A program made the translations under genes and the position numbers. DNA of 47,618 nt, taken from positions 1-47,618 of the forward strand of contig JAFTCN010000047.1 of assembly GCA_017454675.1 (NCBI GenBank). Reading direction: 5' to 3'. Shown one piece after another: positions 14,507 to 24,139 of this stretch. The notes beneath the pieces are model-generated. The model searched no databases. It was not told the origin of the DNA and worked only from the letters and a program-made list of their open reading frames with translations. The stretch's first letter is position 1; each line of letters starts with the position of its first letter. This DNA comes from Clostridia bacterium (GTDB lineage Bacteria; Bacillota; Clostridia; Oscillospirales; CAG-272).

Positions 14507-16294
14507 TCACTTCTTTTCGCTGCCGAAGACAGCGATCTCGCGGGTGTTGATCTCCATGAGCCCTGTGTTGTTCGAGCTCACCTCGCCGCCCTTGATGATG
14601 CCGATGCGGATGTATTTCCCGCTCGCGCCGCCCATCGAGAACGCGGTGAAGACGGTGGGCTTGTTCTGATTCCACGGGTCGGGGAAAGCCGCTCCGTCGA
14701 GGCTCGCGAGAGCCGTCTGCTTCGCGTCGTAGCACGCCGGCTCCACCTTCACCCAGTCCTCGCCGTTGTCGCTGACGTAGACGTCCTGCGCCTGCGCGAA
14801 GCCCTTGAGCGAGCCCGAGAAATACCCTATTGCGTCGAACGTCATGACTTTGCCGAAATTCAGCGTGATCAGCGCGGTGTATGGCGCGGAGGCGTCGGTA
14901 TTGCCGTTGACGTTGTAGCGGTTCCGGTCGAAGAACATCGCGGCCATGTAGGAACTGCCCCAGTGGCCGTTGACAAGGTTGCCGACCGACGTCATCTTCC
15001 CGGCAGCCGTCGTGACATCGGTTCCGGTCTTGGAGCTGTCCATGTATTCGATTCCGATGACAGACACCCCGTAGTTCCTGTCGGCTATGTCGGCCTTCTG
15101 GGCGTCAGTCAGCGCTGTGGCGCTGTATTCGGCCGACGCGACGGCGTCCCTGTCGCCCCTGATGCCGGAAAAGGTCTTTGAAGAGTCGCTCTTGAGCGTC
15201 ATCCAGCCGTCTCCGGTCTCACGTGAGTCGCGGGTCACGACCGAGATGATGCCGGAGGACGGCGGCGTCTTCAGCATCACCGTCTTCGAAGGATCGACCT
15301 GTCCCTCGACAGCCTCCACCTTCTCAACTGGCTTCACCCCCGCCGACGATGTCCTGTACGCCGGATCAACGGGCGCTCCGTTCATCACGGTATCGGACGC
15401 CGCAGCCTTGAGCTTTTCCGCGAATGCCGCGGTCATGTCGGCGTTGTCGGTCAGCATCGCGGGATCGACTCCGAATATCGTCCCGAAGAGCGTCCAGGCT
15501 ATCAGGTGGCTGCCTGCCGCCGACGGATGCTTGAGGTCGGAATTGTACAGATCGATCTCAGGATGGTCGCGGAAGCACTTCGTCATCGCGGCTCCGGCGT
15601 ATCCCACCTTCACTCCGAGCTCCTCCGCGATGGCGGTGTATGCCGCGCGGAGCTTCATCTCCATGGCCTCGGTGGTCGGTCCGTACGTCCCGAGTCCCGA
15701 GTGGCCGGTCTTGTATCCCCAGGTCGAATAGAGCCACATCTCGGCGCCGTTTTTGTCGATCAGTTCCTTGAAACGTCTGCAGGACTCGTAGAAATCGCCG
15801 GGATCCGCTATCGGATTCGCGCTCTGCTCCTGAAGAATGACGATATCGAACTTCGTCGAAGATCCGAGGAGAGTGAGCACCTGGTGTCCGTAGCTGTCGG
15901 AATCGTCGAGGAACTGGTGCAGATAGTATCCGCCCTTGTAGACCGTCGTCACCTTTATGCCGCTGTATCCGGCCTTTTTCGCTATCCTCGCGAAGATGCC
16001 GTTCGGCTGGTTCATGTCGTTGTAGTATGTGAAGCTGTTGCCGATGAACAGCACGCGGTATGTCCCGCCGGGGTCGCGAGGCGTAAGCGCCTGCGCGGAT
16101 TCTGACGTGGTGACGTCTCCCGGAGTACCGCTCTCCTGCGTTACGTCCGTTCCGGCGGCAGTACCGTCGGGAGCAGGAGCTGACGTCCCGCCGTCAGGCG
16201 AACTTCCTTCCGGAGCGTTTCCGCCGCCGCACCCGCCGAAGAGGAGAGCGGCAGCTACGATCAGCCCGATAGATGTAAGCATTTTCTTTTTCAT
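14507..16294 (-). CDS. SGNH/GDSL-type hydrolase lipoprotein with C-terminal discoidin-like domain, 595 aa
   Basis: This is a predicted surface-anchored esterase, perhaps removing acyl groups from glycans. The signal peptide ends in lipobox LFGGC with Cys22, followed by a Gly/Ser/Thr-rich linker to about 76. The SGNH domain shows block I GNSFTYY with nucleophile S87, an ILQEQSANP block near 154-162 and the closing D253/H256 pair (DLKHPS). The last 165 residues or so look like an F5/8-type (discoidin) carbohydrate-binding fold (motifs ITLNFGKV, YVSDNGEDW, KYIRIG). It is the distal gene of a three-gene minus-strand unit, 27 bases after the TIM-barrel gene. The substrate is inferred from context only. 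Confidence 0.82.
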   Translation of the reverse strand: MKKKMLTSIGLIVAAALLFGGCGGGNAPEGSSPDGGTSAPAPDGTAAGTDVTQESGTPGDVTTSESAQALTPRDPGGTYRVLFIGNSFTYYNDMNQPNGIFARIAKKAGYSGIKVTTVYKGGYYLHQFLDDSDSYGHQVLTLLGSSTKFDIVILQEQSANPIADPGDFYESCRRFKELIDKNGAEMWLYSTWGYKTGHSGLGTYGPTTEAMEMKLRAAYTAIAEELGVKVGYAGAAMTKCFRDHPEIDLYNSDLKHPSAAGSHLIAWTLFGTIFGVDPAMLTDNADMTAAFAEKLKAAASDTVMNGAPVDPAYRTSSAGVKPVEKVEAVEGQVDPSKTVMLKTPPSSGIISVVTRDSRETGDGWMTLKSDSSKTFSGIRGDRDAVASAEYSATALTDAQKADIADRNYGVSVIGIEYMDSSKTGTDVTTAAGKMTSVGNLVNGHWGSSYMAAMFFDRNRYNVNGNTDASAPYTALITLNFGKVMTFDAIGYFSGSLKGFAQAQDVYVSDNGEDWVKVEPACYDAKQTALASLDGAAFPDPWNQNKPTVFTAFSMGGASGKYIRIGIIKGGEVSSNNTGLMEINTREIAVFGSEKK

Positions 16295-16321
16295 GGCGGT
16301 TTTCCTTTTTTCCTTTAAGGC

Positions 16322-17239
16322 TCAGTTCATCGACGCAGATGCGGAGTTCTTCGCGGCGGCGGCGTCGATCATACCGGCGAATCTCTTCATCCTCGAATAA
16401 AGCGTTCCGATCAGATCTTCGTAGGGTATTCCGCCGTAGAAGGAGACAAGGCCGTCGGTTATCTTCATGGCGGGGTCGCCGGAGAGCTTCATGGACGACG
16501 TGGCACGCGCGATCTCCTCCGCCGTCATGCCGGGCATCTCGACGTCGTGCGCGCCGCCGAATTCGGCGCAGATCCTCCCTCTCGTATAATCCGTCGAGGC
16601 GAATACAGAGGCGAGGGCATCCCAGTCGATCGTGCCGTCGAAGGGCAGGATGTGCATGTCGCGGGCGCCGTCGTTGTCGTGCAGGTGCGTCGCGGCGAGC
16701 CGGTGTCCGTATTTTCCGAGGAAGTCGTGCTCCGGGCAGAAGGCGTTCCAGTGGCCGCAGTCGAAGCAGTAGCCGAACTCGGGAACGTCGAAGCGGTCGA
16801 GCACAGAATAGAAATGCTCGGGGAATATAGAGTTCTCGACGGCCACGGTGAACCCGCATCTGCCTGCCGTCTCCCTGATCCTTTCGTATCTGCGGAAGCC
16901 GGCCTCTCCGGGCGGCTCGGGAATGACGGACCTGCCCCAGGTGACATGCACGATGCCGGTGTGAAGACCGAGCTCTGTCATCTCGGCGATCTCGCGGCAG
17001 TATCTGTCGCAGATCGCTTCTCCGGCGTCTCCGGGCGACCAGATCAGGTTGGTCTTGCCGCCGGTCAGGTGGACATTGTCAAAGGGGATCCCCACTCTGT
17101 CGCACAGTTCGGGAGTGGCCCCCGACGCGATGCCGGGAACAGTCAGGCAGACGAAATCGAAACCGGCGTCCTTTATGACACGCAGTCTCTCCTCCGGCGA
17201 CCCCTTCCCTTTTACGATATATGTTCCGATCTCAGGCAT
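16322..17239 (-). CDS. Sugar phosphate isomerase/epimerase-like TIM-barrel protein, 305 aa
   Basis: This is a xylose-isomerase-like TIM barrel of the IolE/IolH and AP-endonuclease-2 type, probably metal dependent. Landmarks are FVCLTVPG near residue 30, an HLTGG segment near 57, GIVHVTWG near 95, AVENSIFPEHF near 132 (Glu ligand), the FDCGHWNAF segment near 159 (Asp/His), THLHDNDG near 184 and CAEFGG near 223 (Glu). It has no signal peptide. It sits between an SGNH lipoprotein and a serine hydrolase with gaps of 27 and 15 bases, so it is probably in one operon handling a sugar released at the surface. The exact substrate is unknown. ATG 17239 has a GAGGAG site upstream. Confidence 0.82.
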   Translation of the reverse strand: MPEIGTYIVKGKGSPEERLRVIKDAGFDFVCLTVPGIASGATPELCDRVGIPFDNVHLTGGKTNLIWSPGDAGEAICDRYCREIAEMTELGLHTGIVHVTWGRSVIPEPPGEAGFRRYERIRETAGRCGFTVAVENSIFPEHFYSVLDRFDVPEFGYCFDCGHWNAFCPEHDFLGKYGHRLAATHLHDNDGARDMHILPFDGTIDWDALASVFASTDYTRGRICAEFGGAHDVEMPGMTAEEIARATSSMKLSGDPAMKITDGLVSFYGGIPYEDLIGTLYSRMKRFAGMIDAAAAKNSASASMN

Positions 17240-17254
17240 TTTACGCTCCTCCTG

Positions 17255-18382
17255 TCAGTCCCCGCAGACAAGGTTGCGCATCAGCGGGTGCAGCACGTTG
17301 TAGGCGTAGTTGCAGCTCCTGACATGGGTGCTGAAGTAGAACGCGGTGCGTGCGGGGCGGTCGACCATCGTGAACGCGGCCGCAGCGCCGTCCCAGCCGA
17401 ACTCGCCGGCCGAGGACATCGAGAGCGAATACGCGGGATCGATGTGCACCCTTCCGCAGAGTCCCCAGCCGTAGCCGTAGAGCCTCGTCACGACGAAATC
17501 CGCGAGCGCCGCGGGGCACAGGAGGTTCTTCTCCATCATCTTCACCGTTTCGGTGTCGAGCAGACGGTAGCCGTCGGGCGACGTCCCGCCGCACGCCAGA
17601 GCGGTGACGAGCTTAACGAAATCGTCAGCGTTCGAGAAGACTCCGGCGCCTCCGCTGTCGTAGTTCGGGATGAGCTCGTACTCGTTCCGGAGCGGTACCG
17701 GCTCGGACGTGCCGTCCCAGATATGGTAGCGGTACATGTCGCAGAAGCGTTTCCTCTGTTCTTCTGTCGGGTGGAACCCGCTCGACGTCATACCGAGAGG
17801 CCCGAAGATGTATTTTTCGACATATTCGGAGAATCTCATACCGGAGCAGACCTCGACGACCGCCGCGAGGACGTCGTGGCAGAGGCTGTAGCGGTAGCGG
17901 GTGCCGGGCTCGAAGAGCAGCGGGGTCTTGGCCATCGCCGACACGATGCTGAGGGTGTCCGCGCCGGGAGCCTGCCGCGCCTCGAGGACATGGGGGGCGT
18001 TGAAGTTGTAGTCCATGCCGCCGGTCATGGTGAAGAGGTGTATGAGCCTCATCGGGACTTCGGCCGGGCGGAGCGAGCCGTCGCGCTGCATGACCGACAT
18101 ATTCTCCGGGGCAAACGACGGGATGTATCTGTCGACCCTGTCGTAGAGCGCGATCTTTCCCTCCTCGAGGAGGCGCATCGCGGCCGTGCAGGCGACGACC
18201 TTCGAGCAGGAGAATACCCAGTAGAGGTCGTCGGCAGAGGCCGGTCTCGTCTTTTCGACGTCGGCGTACCCGACCGCGCGGGAATAGACGTTCTTTCCGT
18301 CGACGGTCACAGCTATCTGCGCCGACGGGAACCCGAGCGACGGGAGCGATGTCATCAGTTCGTCAAGCTTTTTTTCGTTCAT
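17255..18382 (-). CDS. Serine hydrolase of the beta-lactamase / penicillin-binding-protein fold, 375 aa
   Basis: This is a class-C beta-lactamase-related serine hydrolase. The SxxK motif is SCSK at 58-61. The second motif is YSL at 165-167, where the usual YxN Asn is replaced. The C-terminus has a DRPARTAFYF segment and a candidate third-motif region near HVRS. The TMTGGMDYN stretch (118-126) is typical of the EstB/AmpC-like group. No signal peptide is seen, so it is probably a cytoplasmic esterase or amidase and not a resistance enzyme. It is the first gene of a three-gene minus-strand operon with the promoter at 18521-18549. Confidence 0.83.
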   Translation of the reverse strand: MNEKKLDELMTSLPSLGFPSAQIAVTVDGKNVYSRAVGYADVEKTRPASADDLYWVFSCSKVVACTAAMRLLEEGKIALYDRVDRYIPSFAPENMSVMQRDGSLRPAEVPMRLIHLFTMTGGMDYNFNAPHVLEARQAPGADTLSIVSAMAKTPLLFEPGTRYRYSLCHDVLAAVVEVCSGMRFSEYVEKYIFGPLGMTSSGFHPTEEQRKRFCDMYRYHIWDGTSEPVPLRNEYELIPNYDSGGAGVFSNADDFVKLVTALACGGTSPDGYRLLDTETVKMMEKNLLCPAALADFVVTRLYGYGWGLCGRVHIDPAYSLSMSSAGEFGWDGAAAAFTMVDRPARTAFYFSTHVRSCNYAYNVLHPLMRNLVCGD

Positions 18383-18487
18383 GATCCTGTCCTTTCGCGA
18401 AAGCCCTCCGGCATCCCGGAGAGATGATGAAGACGGCCGCGGACGGCCCGTCCGGCGCGGCGCCGGGGCGGGATACCGCGCTCATGC

Positions 18488-18507
18488 GCAGGCGCCCGAT
18501 CGCCTGC
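18488..18507. repeat. Seven-base-pair hairpin in the operon leader
   Basis: GCAGGCG (18488-18494) and CGCCTGC (18501-18507) can form a stem with a 6-base loop in the untranslated leader just downstream of the promoter at 18521-18549. Its role is unknown. Confidence 0.6.
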
Positions 18508-18520
18508 ATAACCGGATAAA

Positions 18521-18549
18521 ATTATACCATCAATAGTTTGCCGTGTCAA
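18521..18549 (-). promoter_or_regulatory. Sigma-A promoter of the serine hydrolase-isomerase-SGNH operon
   Basis: On the minus strand TTGACA (18544-18549), a 17-base spacer and TATAAT (18521-18526) form a perfect consensus. It diverges from 18600-18629. Confidence 0.88.
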
Positions 18550-18599
18550 TAGCGTCCGGATCTTTTCGCCGCGCCGGCGTCCTCACCGGCAAAAAGTTG

Positions 18600-18629
18600 T
18601 TGACATCGCTCTTATAGATGAGATATAAT
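18600..18629 (+). promoter_or_regulatory. Sigma-A promoter of the M16C peptidase gene
   Basis: TTGACA (18600-18605), an 18-base spacer and TATAAT (18624-18629). A second TATAAT at 18633-18638 has no matching -35 element. The gene starts at 18713. Confidence 0.82.
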
Positions 18630-18712
18630 TGTTATAATTATATAATTGCCCGTGCCGTTTCTCCGCTGACGCGGGGCGCGGGCCGAACGAAAGGCGAAGG
18701 TGAACAGACAAA

Positions 18713-21643
18713 ATGCAGATCAACGACCTTTTCCACGGATTCAGAGTGCTGTCGTCCGAGAGGATCGACGAGATCGACGCCGTGCTCTGGCGGATGGAAT
18801 ACGAAAAGAACGGCGCACAGCTCATATGGCTCGAACGGGCGGACGACGCCGGCAACAAGACCTTCGGGATCGCCTTCAAGACCGTCCCGCACGACGACAC
18901 GGGCGTTTTCCACATCATAGAGCATTCGGTCCTCTGCGGATCCGACAAATACCCCGTGAGGGAGCCGTTCGTCGAACTGCTCAAGAGTTCGCTTGCGACC
19001 TTCCTCAACGCAATGACCTACCCCGACAAGACCGTCTATCCTGTATCCAGCCGTAACGACGCCGACTTCCTCAACCTGATGGACGTCTACCTCGACGCCG
19101 TCTTCCACCCGCTGAGCATCCGCAGCCCTCTCGCCTTCAGGCAGGAAGGCTGGCACTGGGAGACCGGAGAGGGCGACGATCCCGGAGAGGTGAAGTGCAA
19201 CGGAGTCGTATACAATGAGATGAAGGGCGCCTACGCCTCGGCCGACCGCATGCTCGGCCACAGCATCGACAGGCTGCTCTTCCCCGACAACTGCTACAGC
19301 CGCAGTTCGGGCGGCGACCCCGCGCATATCCCCGAACTCACCTACGAGATGTATCTCGAGGAGCACCGCCGCTTCTATTCGGCGACGAACTCGAGGATCT
19401 TCCTCGACGGCATGATCGACACCGAAGCCGTTTTCTCAAAGCTCGACGCCTGCCTTTCCGAATACGGCAGGATCGAAGTCGACGCCGACATCCCGCTCCA
19501 GAAGCCGGTCTGCCCGCCCGAATACATCGGGGAATACGCCATCGGAGCCGATGAGGACCCGGAGGGAAAGGTAATGGCGGCCGAAGGCTGGGTCTTCGCC
19601 GACTATTCCGAACAGGAAAAGACGCTCGCCGCCGAGATCCTCGCCGACTACCTCGCCGGCACCAACGAATCGCCGCTGTCGAAGGCCGTGCTTGGCAGGG
19701 GGCTTGCCGAGGATATAAGCCTCGGAATATACAACGGAGAGCTCCAGACCTCCGCCGTGATCAGAGTCAAGAACACCACCGACGAGAACTGCGAGGAGAT
19801 CAGACGGGTCACCCGCGATGTCATAGAAAACGAGATAGAGCACGGGATCGGCAAAGACCGGCTCGAAGCGATCCTCAATTCGATGGAATACCACGCCCGC
19901 GAGCAGGACTTCGGGGGCACGCCCCGCGGCCTGGTCTACGGGCTCACCACGCTCGACAGCTGGCTCTACGGCGGCGATCCCGCCCTCCCGCTGCGCCTGA
20001 TCGGCTGCTACCGGACGCTCAGGGAAAAGATCCGCGACGGCGGCAGCTACTTCGAGGACCTGCTCCGTGAGATCTTCATCGACTGCCCGCATCACGCCTG
20101 CGCGAGGCTCAGACCTTCGCAGACACTGACGGCCGAGACCGCCGCCGCCGAGGCGGAGATGTGCAGGGCCGCCGGAGAGAGCTGGTCCGAAGCCGACCGC
20201 GCGAAGGTCCTCGACGACCTCGCCGAGCTCCGCCGCTTCCAGAAGACGGCAGACACCCCCGAGCAGCTCGCGACGCTCCCGATCCTCCCGCTCTCCGATA
20301 TCAGCGAGACTGTCCCGCCGTCCGGACTCGTCGAGGAGAAGGAGAACGGAGTGACCGTCCTCCGCCACACCCACGGCAGCAACGGCATAATCTACGGAGC
20401 GCTTTACTTTGACCTTTCGGACATCGGCGGCGATGATCTGCACTTCCTGTCATTCCTCTGCCGGGTGTTCGGCGACACCGACACCGAGCTGCACTCGGCC
20501 CTCGAGATCAGCGATATCCTGAGTCGCGACCTCGGACGCTTCGATTCGTCGCTGCCCGTCGAGACCTTCCTCGCGCCCGACAGCGGGTTCCGCGCCGAGT
20601 TCAAGATCTCCTTCAGCGCCCTCGAGGCGAACGTCGGGAAGATACTCCCGATCCTCTCCGAGATCATGCTGAAGTCGAAATACGACGCCGCGGGCGAGCT
20701 CACCGACCACCTGAAACAGTATATCATCGACTCCGAGCGCGCCTGGACCATGTCAGGCAACAGCGCAGCGGTCAGACGCGCGGCGTCGAGGCTCTTCCCC
20801 GCCGACGCGTTCAGCGAGCAGATCTCGGGCTTCGAGCAGCTTTCATGGGCAAGGTCGGCCGTCGCGGAGATCGCAGAGTCCGGCTTCGGCAGATTCGCGG
20901 AACGGCTGTCGGCCCTGGCAAAAAAGATATTCGTCAGAGAGCGCCTGACCGTCAGCGTGACGGGCAGCGTGCCCGAAGGCTGGATCGCCGGTGTCATAGC
21001 GTCGGTGCCGTCCTGCCCGGAGGCAGTAGGACCCGCCGTAAAGAGAGAAGTCAGGTCGGCTCCCGGCAATGAAGGCATCGTGATCCCGGCTCAGATCGGA
21101 TTCGCCGCGGAAGTCGCGAAGATACCCGGCAGCTTCGGGTACACCGGTGCCTGCCTCGTCGCTTCGCAGTTCCTGAAATACGACTACCTCTGGAACGAAG
21201 TCAGGGTCAGGGGCGGCGCCTACGGCACCGGCATGAACATCGGTTCGGACGGCAGGCTCAACTATTCGTCCTACCGCGACCCGCAGCCGGGCCGCTCGCT
21301 CGGCATATTTCCGGGCTGCGGAGAGCGCCTGCGCGAGCTCGCGAAGAGCGGCGACGACGTAAAGATAGACAAGTACATCATCAGCTCACTCTCCTCCTCC
21401 GACCCGCTCTTCACTCCGAGGACCAGGGCTTCGTCCGAGGACGCCCAGTGGTTCAAGAAGCTTCCGGCCGACCGCCGTCAGCAGCTCAGACACGACATCC
21501 TCTCGACTACCAAGGCGGACATGGCGAAGATCGCCGACATGCTCGACGCCTGCGAGGAGGGCAGAGCCGTGTGCGTGGTGGGCGGCAGCGAGACTCTCGA
21601 CGCATGCGGGAACCTGCTCGATGTGAGAATACCGCTCAAATAA
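18713..21643 (+). CDS. Insulinase-family (M16C) presequence-protease-like metallopeptidase, 976 aa
   Basis: This is a large clamshell zinc peptidase like mitochondrial PreP/Cym1, which degrades short unfolded peptides. The inverted zinc motif HxxEH is at H67-E70-H71 (HIIEHSVLCGS), with the distal Glu ligand at E169 (VVYNEMKGAY). The rest spans two pairs of M16 repeats; a C-terminal RGGAYGTG segment near residue 835 matches the substrate-binding Arg/Tyr region. The length of 976 matches bacterial and organellar PreP. There is no signal peptide, so it is cytosolic. It is monocistronic in appearance, with its own promoter. The start has a weak AAGGTGAA-like site a few bases upstream. Confidence 0.93.
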   Translation: MQINDLFHGFRVLSSERIDEIDAVLWRMEYEKNGAQLIWLERADDAGNKTFGIAFKTVPHDDTGVFHIIEHSVLCGSDKYPVREPFVELLKSSLATFLNAMTYPDKTVYPVSSRNDADFLNLMDVYLDAVFHPLSIRSPLAFRQEGWHWETGEGDDPGEVKCNGVVYNEMKGAYASADRMLGHSIDRLLFPDNCYSRSSGGDPAHIPELTYEMYLEEHRRFYSATNSRIFLDGMIDTEAVFSKLDACLSEYGRIEVDADIPLQKPVCPPEYIGEYAIGADEDPEGKVMAAEGWVFADYSEQEKTLAAEILADYLAGTNESPLSKAVLGRGLAEDISLGIYNGELQTSAVIRVKNTTDENCEEIRRVTRDVIENEIEHGIGKDRLEAILNSMEYHAREQDFGGTPRGLVYGLTTLDSWLYGGDPALPLRLIGCYRTLREKIRDGGSYFEDLLREIFIDCPHHACARLRPSQTLTAETAAAEAEMCRAAGESWSEADRAKVLDDLAELRRFQKTADTPEQLATLPILPLSDISETVPPSGLVEEKENGVTVLRHTHGSNGIIYGALYFDLSDIGGDDLHFLSFLCRVFGDTDTELHSALEISDILSRDLGRFDSSLPVETFLAPDSGFRAEFKISFSALEANVGKILPILSEIMLKSKYDAAGELTDHLKQYIIDSERAWTMSGNSAAVRRAASRLFPADAFSEQISGFEQLSWARSAVAEIAESGFGRFAERLSALAKKIFVRERLTVSVTGSVPEGWIAGVIASVPSCPEAVGPAVKREVRSAPGNEGIVIPAQIGFAAEVAKIPGSFGYTGACLVASQFLKYDYLWNEVRVRGGAYGTGMNIGSDGRLNYSSYRDPQPGRSLGIFPGCGERLRELAKSGDDVKIDKYIISSLSSSDPLFTPRTRASSEDAQWFKKLPADRRQQLRHDILSTTKADMAKIADMLDACEEGRAVCVVGGSETLDACGNLLDVRIPLK

Positions 21644-21727
21644 AAAAGCGGACCTTCTCCGTGATCAGAAAAAGCCGCGGGCAGAACGGCAGATTTAATT
21701 ATTTGTTAACATTTCGTTAATTATCTG

Positions 21728-21756
21728 TTGACAATTTGTTCTTAAAGTAGTATAAT
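21728..21756 (+). promoter_or_regulatory. Sigma-A promoter of comM, with AT-rich upstream stretch
   Basis: TTGACA (21728-21733), a 17-base spacer and TATAAT (21751-21756) form a perfect consensus. The roughly 35 bases before it are AT-rich with repeated GTTAA steps and could act as an UP element. Confidence 0.9.
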
Positions 21757-21822
21757 ATCGGCAAAGGCGCTCCGGACTCCGTCCGCGCGCCGCAAAGATC
21801 AGAACAAAGGAACTGTCTGCCG

Positions 21823-23391
21823 ATGTTATCGACCGTATTCAGCGCCGGGCTCTCCGGCATCGAAAGCTACACCGTCACCGTCGAGGTGGACGGATATCCC
21901 GCCATCCCCGGATTCTGGCTCGTCGGGCTGCCCGACGCGGCCGTCAAGGAGGCCAACGAGCGCATCCACAGCGCCTGCTTCAACAGCGGCTACCGTTTCC
22001 CCGAGATGGCGCTGACGGTCAACCTCGCCCCCGCCGACCGCAAGAAGGAGGGGTCGTCGTACGACGTCCCGATGCTCCTCGGGATCCTCCGCTGCGGTGA
22101 GACACTGCGGCGCGACGTAGACCTCGGGAGCCGCTGCTTCGTCGGTGAGCTGTCGCTCACCGGCGCGGTGCGCGGCGTCCGTGGCGTGCTTTGCATGTGC
22201 GCTGCCGCGCGCGACGCCGGATTCGCCGAATTCTACGCCCCCGAGGCGAACGCGCGCGAAGCGGCTGCGGTGGAGGGCATAACCGTCTACGCAGTAAAGA
22301 CCATAAAGCAGCTCGTCGACCACCTGAACGGCACAGATCCGATGACGCCGGTCGCGGGCGACGTCCACGCTTTCGACAAGGCTTACGACGGCGGGATCGA
22401 CTTCGCCGACGTGAAGGGGCAGTCGGTCGCCAAGCGCGCGATGGAGATCGCCGCCGCCGGCGGCCACAACATCCTTCTGATCGGCCCGCCCGGCACCGGC
22501 AAATCGATGCTTGCGAAGCGGCTGCCGTCGATCCTGCCTCCGCTCACCTTCGACGAGGCCATCGAGACCACAAAGATACACTCGGTGGCGGGACTTCTCC
22601 CCGAGAACGTCTCGCTGCTCACCACGCGCCCGTTCAGGGCGCCGCACCACACGATGTCGGCGGTATCGCTCGTCGGGGGCGGGAGCAACCCGAGTCCCGG
22701 CGAGATCTCGCTCGCTAACAACGGCGTGCTGTTCCTCGACGAGCTTCCCGAATTTCCAAAGCTCGTCACCGATACCCTGCGGCAGCCGCTGGAGGACCGC
22801 AGCATCACTATCACACGCGCCAGCGGACGCGTGAATTTTCCGTGTTCGTTCATGCTCGTGGCGGCGATGAACCCCTGCCGCTGCGGCTATTTCGGGCATC
22901 CCACGAAGCCCTGCACATGCACGCCTGCAGATGTCCGCCGATATATCTCCAAGATAAGCGGCCCGCTGCTCGACCGCATCGACATCCAGGTCGAGCTGCC
23001 TTCGCTCTCCTTCGGAGAACTCGCCGCCGACGCATCGCCCGGAGAGCCGTCCGCCGTCATACGCAAGCGGGTCGTGGCGGCCCGCGAGTTCATGAGGGAG
23101 CGGCTCGACGCCGAGATAAAGCGCGGCGGGAAGCGCGCGCTCGACGGGATATTCTGCAACGCCCAGCTCGACGCCGCCGGCATACGCCGCACCTGCAGAG
23201 CGACGCCCGAGGCGTCGCGCCTGCTGCACGAGGCCTACGACAGGCTGGGGCTCTCGGCGCGGGGCTACGACAGGGTCATGCGCCTGGCGAGGACGATCGC
23301 CGACCTCGACGCCTCGGAGACCATCGGTCCCGACCACATAGCGCAGGCGGTGTCGCTGCGGAGCCTCGACCGGAAATACTGGGGCATCTGA
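21823..23391 (+). CDS. comM: ComM/YifB-family AAA+ ATPase (Mg-chelatase-like), 522 aa
   Basis: This belongs to the YifB/ComM group; ComM in other bacteria is a branch-migration helicase for incoming transforming DNA. An N-terminal Lon-substrate-binding-like domain (about 1-175) carries the family signature (GLPDAAVKEANERI, ADRKKEGSSYDVP). It is followed by Walker A GPPGTGKS (221-228), Walker B GVLFLDELPEF near 305-315, and the family Cys cluster NPCRCGYFG with PCTC near 350-365. The C-terminal helical domain reaches 522. Length and motifs are complete. AAAGGAA precedes ATG 21823. It heads a plus-strand run with tmk 100 bases downstream. Confidence 0.94.
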   Translation: MLSTVFSAGLSGIESYTVTVEVDGYPAIPGFWLVGLPDAAVKEANERIHSACFNSGYRFPEMALTVNLAPADRKKEGSSYDVPMLLGILRCGETLRRDVDLGSRCFVGELSLTGAVRGVRGVLCMCAAARDAGFAEFYAPEANAREAAAVEGITVYAVKTIKQLVDHLNGTDPMTPVAGDVHAFDKAYDGGIDFADVKGQSVAKRAMEIAAAGGHNILLIGPPGTGKSMLAKRLPSILPPLTFDEAIETTKIHSVAGLLPENVSLLTTRPFRAPHHTMSAVSLVGGGSNPSPGEISLANNGVLFLDELPEFPKLVTDTLRQPLEDRSITITRASGRVNFPCSFMLVAAMNPCRCGYFGHPTKPCTCTPADVRRYISKISGPLLDRIDIQVELPSLSFGELAADASPGEPSAVIRKRVVAAREFMRERLDAEIKRGGKRALDGIFCNAQLDAAGIRRTCRATPEASRLLHEAYDRLGLSARGYDRVMRLARTIADLDASETIGPDHIAQAVSLRSLDRKYWGI

Positions 23392-23491
23392 GCCGCAGGC
23401 GGTTTTTCTCGGAAAAACCTACCATATATACAACATAAACAACAGCGGCCGGACGGCCGCGGAAAGCAGAGAGAGAGAGAATAAGAAGATC

Positions 23492-24139
23492 ATGTCTGCT
23501 AACGGAATCGAAACAAAGCGCGGAAAGTTCATAGTGTTCGAGGGAATCGACGGCTGCGGCAAGACAACGCACGCCGGTCTCCTCTGCGACTATGTCGCCA
23601 AAAAAACCGGAAGGGGCTGCCTGCTCGAGCGCGAGCCCGATTCGCGCGACCTGATAGGAGCGATCATACGCACCGCGCTCTACGGAGGCGTGAAATTCCT
23701 GCCCGAGACGATGGCGTATCTGCACGTCGCCGACCGGCTCGAGCATATCGGATATATGCTCCCGCTCTTAACGAAGGGACATAATATCGTCTGCGACAGG
23801 TATTACATATCCAACATGGCATACAACGCAGGCGAATCGCTCACTCCGCGCGACATCTACGAGCTCAACCGGCCCTGCGCAGAGAAGCTGAACCCCGACG
23901 CCGTGATCTTCCTCGACGTCTCGCCCGAGGAGACAAGGGCCCGCCGCGAAGCCGAACGGACCGACCGCGAGCTCTACGACGCCGCCGAAAAGCAGCGCCG
24001 GATCAGGAAAAACTACATAAAGGCGCTCGAGATCGTCGAGAGCGAGGGCGTACGAGTATTCAGGATCGACGCCTCGCGCGCAAAGGAAGAAGTCGCGGCC
24101 GACATACGCAAAGCCGCCGACACGGTATTCGCAGACTAG
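23492..24139 (+). CDS. tmk: Thymidylate kinase, 215 aa
   Basis: This enzyme phosphorylates dTMP to dTDP for DNA synthesis in the cytoplasm. The P-loop is EGIDGCGKTT (17-26), the DRY-type motif is CDRYYISNMAY near 107-117, and a mobile lid region with ERTDRELYD lies near 153. The RxPD-like segment is REPDSRDLIG near 48. The length is standard. The upstream segment is purine-rich (GAGAGAGAGAATAAGAAG), giving a weak ribosome binding site. A second nucleotide-kinase-like gene lies on the other strand at 28901-29485. Confidence 0.95.
   Translation: MSANGIETKRGKFIVFEGIDGCGKTTHAGLLCDYVAKKTGRGCLLEREPDSRDLIGAIIRTALYGGVKFLPETMAYLHVADRLEHIGYMLPLLTKGHNIVCDRYYISNMAYNAGESLTPRDIYELNRPCAEKLNPDAVIFLDVSPEETRARREAERTDRELYDAAEKQRRIRKNYIKALEIVESEGVRVFRIDASRAKEEVAADIRKAADTVFAD

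Noticed and set aside
17255-18382. Beta-lactam resistance gene
   Set aside because: The protein has the fold and SxxK, but no signal peptide, an altered second motif, and an operon with sugar-related genes, so an esterase or amidase is more likely.
21826-23337. 503-codon minus-strand open frame opposite comM
   Set aside because: It is a shadow of a gene with intact Walker motifs; no start signal.
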